The notes beneath the pieces were generated by a model, which saw only the letters and a list, made by a program, of their open reading frames with translations, made no database searches and was not told where the DNA came from. The position numbers were made by a program, and so were the translations under genes. Source: Granulosicoccus sp964449565 (GTDB lineage Bacteria > Pseudomonadota > Gammaproteobacteria > Granulosicoccales > Granulosicoccaceae). Taken from it: a stretch of DNA of 10,042 bases. Positions 6,658 to 10,042 of the stretch are shown here, in pieces (positions within the stretch are counted from its first letter, which is position 1; each line of letters begins with the position of its first letter). The stretch covers positions 1-10,042 of the forward strand of contig CAYUZB010000124.1 in NCBI GenBank assembly GCA_964449565.1. The letters run 5' to 3'.

Positions 6658-8052
6658 ATGAGCCAAGCAAAAACGCCAAATACTGGCGAAACTGAAACAG
6701 ACCCCGAAAGCTCTGAGTCCCTCGCTATCCGCTGGTTCCGCGAAGCGTCGCCCTATATCAACGCACATCGTGGCAAGACCATCGTATTTGCCCTGCCAGG
6801 GGAAATATTGCAAAGCGCGTTTCTGCCGACTCTATGCCATGACCTGACACTACTAAGCCATCTTGGCTTACGCCTGGTGATTTGCTTTGGCTTGCGCGCG
6901 CAGGTCGAAGAATCCTTGAAGGATCATGGGGGCGAAAGTGACATTGTGGACGGGCGTCGAATCACCGATAGCTCAGCCTTGAAAACAATAATTTCCGAAG
7001 CGGGCATTGCACGTAATGAACTGGAAGCCAGATTATCGATGGGCCTGCCGAACACCCCGATGGCAGGGGCTCGACTGTCGGTCGCCTCGGGCAACTATGT
7101 TACGGCACAGCCTTTCGGTGTCCGTAATGGAGTGGATTTCAAACACACGGGTTCTGTTCGCGAAGTACACGGCGCCGCCCTGAACACACTACTTGACGCC
7201 GGCAATGTCGTGTTGTTGCCACCGCTCGGATTCTCATTGACTGGCGACGTCTTCAATATCACGGTCAACGAAGTTGCCAGTGAATGTGCGCGAGAGCTTG
7301 ATGCCGACAAACTGGTGTTCTTTGTTGATCAGCTGCTGCTTGACAATCAGGGTAAAGAAATACGACAAGCCAGTGCTCGCGATGTTGAACGTTTGGTCAG
7401 TCTGTCAACTGTCCGCTTGGCCAATGACAAGGAAAAGCGTACCGGTCAGGTAAACGCCAGGGAAACCCGCGAGACCACTATCGAGCACGCAGTCGAGGCA
7501 TGCCGTCAAGGCATAGAACGTGTACACCTGTTGCGTAATGATGATCCGGATGCCTTGCTGCGTGAACTCTTCACTCGCGATGGTAGCGGCACCTTGATTA
7601 CTCGCGAGCGTTGGGAACATGTTCGAGCCGCGAACAATCACGACGTATTTGGCATTATTGAACTTATCGAACCCTTGCAAGCAGACGGTACGTTAGCACC
7701 ACGATCACGCGAGCAACTCGAAGGGGATCTCGAACATTTCGTCGTCAGTGAACGAGATGGCACGGTAGTCGCCTGTGGCGCCTTGTTTACCGAAGACACG
7801 CAAGCGGAGATTGCCTGCCTGGCAACACATCAGGCTTATCGTGGCGAAGGACGTGCGGACCAGATACTGACATTGCTCGAAGAGAAAGCCAAACGCGCTG
7901 GCTGCGAATCGGTACGCTTGTTGAGTACCCGCACCGGTCACTGGTTTGTTGAAAGAGGCTACTCCGAAGTACCACTCGATGCACTACCAGACACTCGAAG
8001 AGAAAACTACAATCAACAACGTAACTCCAAGGTTTACGTCAAGCAGTTATAA
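6658..8052 (+). CDS. argA: N-acetylglutamate synthase ArgA (amino-acid-kinase + GNAT)
   Basis: The enzyme acetylates glutamate with acetyl-CoA, the first step of the acetylated arginine pathway, in the cytoplasm. An amino-acid-kinase domain fills about 25-300: FREASPYINAHRGKT at the start, LSMGLPNTPMAGARLSVASGN in the middle, and LLRELFTRDGSGT at 300-312 closing it. In ArgA proteins this domain binds the feedback inhibitor arginine. The GNAT domain follows at about 320-464, with RSREQLE (349-355), the acetyl-CoA loop YRGEGRA (394-400), HWFVERGY and a terminal RNSKVYVKQL. It matches E. coli ArgA throughout and is about 20 residues longer, mostly from an acidic, Ser/Thr-rich N-terminal extension (residues 1-22). 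The ATG at 6658 is the first usable start and has no obvious Shine-Dalgarno sequence. The gene stands alone, divergent from the HtrA-like gene and convergent with the Lon-domain gene 45 nt away. No other arginine gene is in the window. Confidence 0.97.
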   Translation: MSQAKTPNTGETETDPESSESLAIRWFREASPYINAHRGKTIVFALPGEILQSAFLPTLCHDLTLLSHLGLRLVICFGLRAQVEESLKDHGGESDIVDGRRITDSSALKTIISEAGIARNELEARLSMGLPNTPMAGARLSVASGNYVTAQPFGVRNGVDFKHTGSVREVHGAALNTLLDAGNVVLLPPLGFSLTGDVFNITVNEVASECARELDADKLVFFVDQLLLDNQGKEIRQASARDVERLVSLSTVRLANDKEKRTGQVNARETRETTIEHAVEACRQGIERVHLLRNDDPDALLRELFTRDGSGTLITRERWEHVRAANNHDVFGIIELIEPLQADGTLAPRSREQLEGDLEHFVVSERDGTVVACGALFTEDTQAEIACLATHQAYRGEGRADQILTLLEEKAKRAGCESVRLLSTRTGHWFVERGYSEVPLDALPDTRRENYNQQRNSKVYVKQL

Positions 8053-8097
8053 CATCTGGTTACACGTCACCGATCTCCACTGCCAGCACAAAGTTAA

Positions 8098-8676
8098 CTA
8101 CCGCTCAGCGATTTCGATCTGCAGTGCACTCAAGGATTCGAGACGTTCAATATTACTGGGCATCTGCAGCAATTGGTACTTGGCCTCAGGCGTCAATGGT
8201 AAAAGTTCAAGTAATCGGTGACAAACCCAGTCGGGATCATCAAGTCCCTGTTTTTCAATACGCACATCAGGCTCGAGATACTGCATGATGAGTTCGAGCT
8301 TTAACGCCAGCGCTTCAACCTTTTCATCCATTGGCGTCGGCGGGCGTACCGGGATCAGCTCGATCTCGGCAACCAGCAACTTCGCTTCATTCGCGGCATA
8401 GGTCAATACACGAAACTCCTGTTCGCCCTTCACGGTTATGTGCAGCAAACCGTCGCTTCCCTGATCAAAATCGATAATAGTTGCCAGCGTGCCAATGGGA
8501 TATGGCGTTGAGGGCTCACCCGCCTCATTTCCCTCTTTGATCAGACAAACACCGAAACCGGTATCGGTTTTAAAACAATTTTTTACCATGTCAATGTATC
8601 GACGCTCGAAAAGTCGGAGCGGCATCAAGCCATCCGGCATGACGATACTGGACAAGGGAAATAACGGCAGCTGCAT
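8098..8676 (-). CDS. Stand-alone Lon substrate-binding (N-terminal) domain protein
   Basis: This 192-aa protein is the N-terminal substrate-recognition domain of Lon protease without the ATPase or peptidase parts (COG2802-type). The opening LPLFPLSSIVMPDGLMPLRLFERRYIDM (2-30) is the family signature. FGVCLI (41-46), the IGTLATI strand (61-67) and VKGEQEFRV (82-90) continue the beta-rich half, and a helical half runs from about 115 to the end. There are no Walker motifs and no Ser-Lys dyad, so it should not be proteolytic; its function is unestablished. It begins 9 nt after the ubiX stop, with GAG a few bases before the ATG, so it is almost certainly co-transcribed with ubiX. It converges with argA across 45 nt in which I see no clear terminator hairpin. 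The length is normal for free-standing members, so this is not a broken lon gene. Confidence 0.93.
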   Translation of the reverse strand: MQLPLFPLSSIVMPDGLMPLRLFERRYIDMVKNCFKTDTGFGVCLIKEGNEAGEPSTPYPIGTLATIIDFDQGSDGLLHITVKGEQEFRVLTYAANEAKLLVAEIELIPVRPPTPMDEKVEALALKLELIMQYLEPDVRIEKQGLDDPDWVCHRLLELLPLTPEAKYQLLQMPSNIERLESLSALQIEIAER

Positions 8677-8685
8677 GGGGTAACT

Positions 8686-9324
8686 CTAATTAGTGGCGTC
8701 TTTGCCAGACACGGCGTCCAAGCCCCAGGCAGGCATCAAGGTTTGTTCTATCGTCAACTGATCCAGAACGCGCGCGACGACAAAATCAATCAGCTCATCA
8801 ATGCTCTCAGGCAAATTATAAAACGCCGGGTTTGGCGGCATGATGATGGCACCCGCCCGATTGAGGCGTAACATGTTTTCAAGATGGATGGAAGAAAAAG
8901 GCATTTCGCGCGGCATCACGATCAGTTTACGCCCTTCTTTCAAAACAACATCGGCTGCGCGATCAATCAAATTGTTACAGGCGCCGTTTGCAACGTTTGC
9001 AAGAGTGCCCGTTGTACACGGACATATAACCATGGCATCCGGCGCTCCCGAACCACTGGCTACGGGCGCCGTCCACTCTTCTTGTCCGAATGCCTTGAGC
9101 TGGCCTTCGCGGGCACCATACCGGGCTGAAAAATCAGCTTGTACATCAGCCGTACGTGCAGGGACTGGGATATCGGTGTCCATGCTCATAACGACGCGCG
9201 CTGGCTTCGACATGAGTACGTACACCTGACAGTTTGACTGAATCAGGCATTCAATCAAGCGCAGGGCATACTGGATGCCCGATGCGCCTGTCATTGCCAC
9301 GCAGACTGTTTTCTTGAACTGCAT
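8686..9324 (-). CDS. ubiX: Flavin prenyltransferase UbiX
   Basis: UbiX joins a dimethylallyl group to reduced FMN, giving the prenylated flavin used by the decarboxylase UbiD in ubiquinone synthesis. This 212-aa protein shows the whole flavoprotein-family pattern: TGASG (12-16), the APVASGS stretch (86-92), MVICPCTTGTLANVANG (98-114), NNLIDRAADVVLKEGRK (117-133), MPREMPFSSIHLENM (137-151), and AGAIIMPPNPAFYN (157-170). Length fits the family. The ATG at 9324 leaves a 43-nt gap to the OmpA/MotB-like gene upstream; only a weak GGGG lies about 11 nt before it. The Lon-domain gene follows 9 nt after the stop. No ubiD is in the window. The related Pad1 and EpiD/Dfp flavoproteins are less likely given these motifs. 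Confidence 0.96.
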   Translation of the reverse strand: MQFKKTVCVAMTGASGIQYALRLIECLIQSNCQVYVLMSKPARVVMSMDTDIPVPARTADVQADFSARYGAREGQLKAFGQEEWTAPVASGSGAPDAMVICPCTTGTLANVANGACNNLIDRAADVVLKEGRKLIVMPREMPFSSIHLENMLRLNRAGAIIMPPNPAFYNLPESIDELIDFVVARVLDQLTIEQTLMPAWGLDAVSGKDATN

Positions 9325-9367
9325 CCGCGTGATTGCCCCGACGAGCTTAGCTATACACCTTTCAGTT

Positions 9368-10042
9368 TCATGGCTTTACGACAATCTCGACACGACGGTT
9401 CAGTGCTCGGCCAGCCCGTGTATTGTTGGGGGCAACAGGACGCTGCTCGCCAAAGCCTGTTGCCGACAAACGTTGCGGGTCAATGCCGCCTTGATTCTCG
9501 AGATAATTGACCGTGTTAGCCGCACGCGCAACTGACAACTCCCAATTACTCGGATAAATGTTCTGAAGATCTCCGGTAACTGGAATGCCGTCGGTATGAC
9601 CTTCCACCAAAATGGGATTATTAATCCCGCCAAGCGCGTCAGCGACGCGCTCCATCAAGCCGCGACCGGCAGAGCTAAGTCGGGCACGTCCTGAATTGAA
9701 CAAGGCCTGACTAGGCAGGTTCACGACAATGCTGTTGTCGTCTCGGACAGAGACCGCGGGATTTTCGACACCACTGTCACTCAGTTGCGCTTCGATCTGA
9801 TCACGCAAAGATTGTGCGCTCTGTATCTGCGCATCAGACCCTTGCTGCAAGGCTGCTAGCCGGCTCGCGACGGTTTCTGCCAGAGCAGTCTGTTCAGCGA
9901 CCTGACCTTTAGCGTCCTGCAGCTCCTGTTGTACCTCGGCACGCGCGGCTTCTGCGTCTGCCAGACGTGCTTCAAGATCGCTTTTTCCGGTATCAAGCTC
10001 AGCTAGTTGAGACTCAATCCCATCCTTCTCGGTTTGCAACTC
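9368..10042 (-). CDS. OmpA/MotB-family peptidoglycan-binding protein with coiled coil, 5' end cut by window edge
   Basis: The last 224 residues of an envelope protein are visible; the reading frame runs off the right edge with no stop, so the N-terminus, where a membrane anchor or signal peptide would lie, is missing. The visible part opens with about 85 residues rich in Ala, Glu, Gln and Leu in heptad-like order, a probable coiled coil. It is followed by an OmpA C-terminal domain (about 100-224) with the strand IVVNLPSQALFNSG, EGHTDGIPV, YPSNWELSVARAANTVNYL and GFGEQRPVAPN..RAGRALNRRVEIVV. The Asp of GHTD and the Arg of NRRVEI are the usual peptidoglycan (diaminopimelate) contacts. GHTDGIPV with YPSNWELSVARA resembles MotB-type more than Pal-type domains. 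It could be a flagellar stator-like protein or a general coiled-coil OmpA-like tether; without the N-terminus this stays open. It lies 43 nt upstream of ubiX on the same strand. Confidence 0.92.
   Translation of the reverse strand, partial: ELQTEKDGIESQLAELDTGKSDLEARLADAEAARAEVQQELQDAKGQVAEQTALAETVASRLAALQQGSDAQIQSAQSLRDQIEAQLSDSGVENPAVSVRDDNSIVVNLPSQALFNSGRARLSSAGRGLMERVADALGGINNPILVEGHTDGIPVTGDLQNIYPSNWELSVARAANTVNYLENQGGIDPQRLSATGFGEQRPVAPNNTRAGRALNRRVEIVVKP

Noticed and set aside
6523..6813. 96-codon minus-strand reading frame across the divergent region
   Set aside because: It overlaps the start of argA on the opposite strand and the inverted repeat, has no convincing start site, and resembles no family I know.
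8053..8097. Terminator between convergent argA and the Lon-domain gene
   Set aside because: No hairpin with a T run is visible; the 45 nt hold nothing I can support.
1..10042. Defence, mobile-element, CRISPR or RNA-gene content
   Set aside because: No transposase, integrase, direct-repeat array, tRNA or rRNA sequence was recognised; nearly all bases belong to housekeeping-type genes.

Overview
The window looks like ordinary chromosome from a gammaproteobacterium. It carries an ArgA-type N-acetylglutamate synthase (amino-acid-kinase fold fused to GNAT), a flavin prenyltransferase UbiX, a UbiH/UbiF/VisC-family ubiquinone hydroxylase, a YpeA-type acetyltransferase and a HugZ-type heme-utilisation protein. 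G+C is close to half by eye, and I see no mobile element, CRISPR array, tRNA or rRNA. Genus cannot be read from the sequence alone. Genes are densely packed and no intergenic stretch exceeds about 220 bases.

Layout. 1-1123 (-): an S41 C-terminal-processing-type peptidase, cut by the left edge, with no signal peptide. 1171-1698 (-): a HugZ-family protein just upstream of it, probably the same transcript. 1699-1818: a divergent intergenic region with a 9-bp inverted repeat. 1819-2298 (+): ypeA-like GNAT. 2353-3621 (-): ubiquinone-biosynthesis FAD monooxygenase, convergent with ypeA. 3594-6437 (-): a very large secreted HtrA-related protein (947-979 aa) with two trypsin-like domains and four PDZ domains, overlapping the hydroxylase gene by 28 bp. 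6438-6657: a divergent regulatory region with an 11-bp inverted repeat. 6658-8052 (+): argA. 8098-8676 (-): stand-alone Lon substrate-binding (N-terminal) domain protein. 8686-9324 (-): ubiX. 9368-10042 (-): OmpA/MotB-type peptidoglycan-binding protein with a coiled coil, cut by the right edge.

How the genes fit together. Three leftward transcription units are likely: (OmpA/MotB-like)-ubiX-Lon-domain, (HtrA-like)-ubiquinone hydroxylase, and hugZ-S41. Two rightward genes, ypeA and argA, each stand alone and face a leftward gene. Ubiquinone synthesis appears twice in different units: UbiX makes the prenylated flavin cofactor of the UbiD decarboxylase, and the FAD monooxygenase hydroxylates the ring.

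The most unusual gene is the giant HtrA-like protein. Its order of active protease domain, PDZ, PDZ, dead protease-like domain, PDZ, PDZ matches the eukaryotic Nma111p/DegP7 class rather than bacterial DegP/DegQ/DegS, and all three catalytic positions of its second protease domain are replaced. Second in interest are the signal-less S41 peptidase next to HugZ and the two inverted repeats in the divergent promoter regions.
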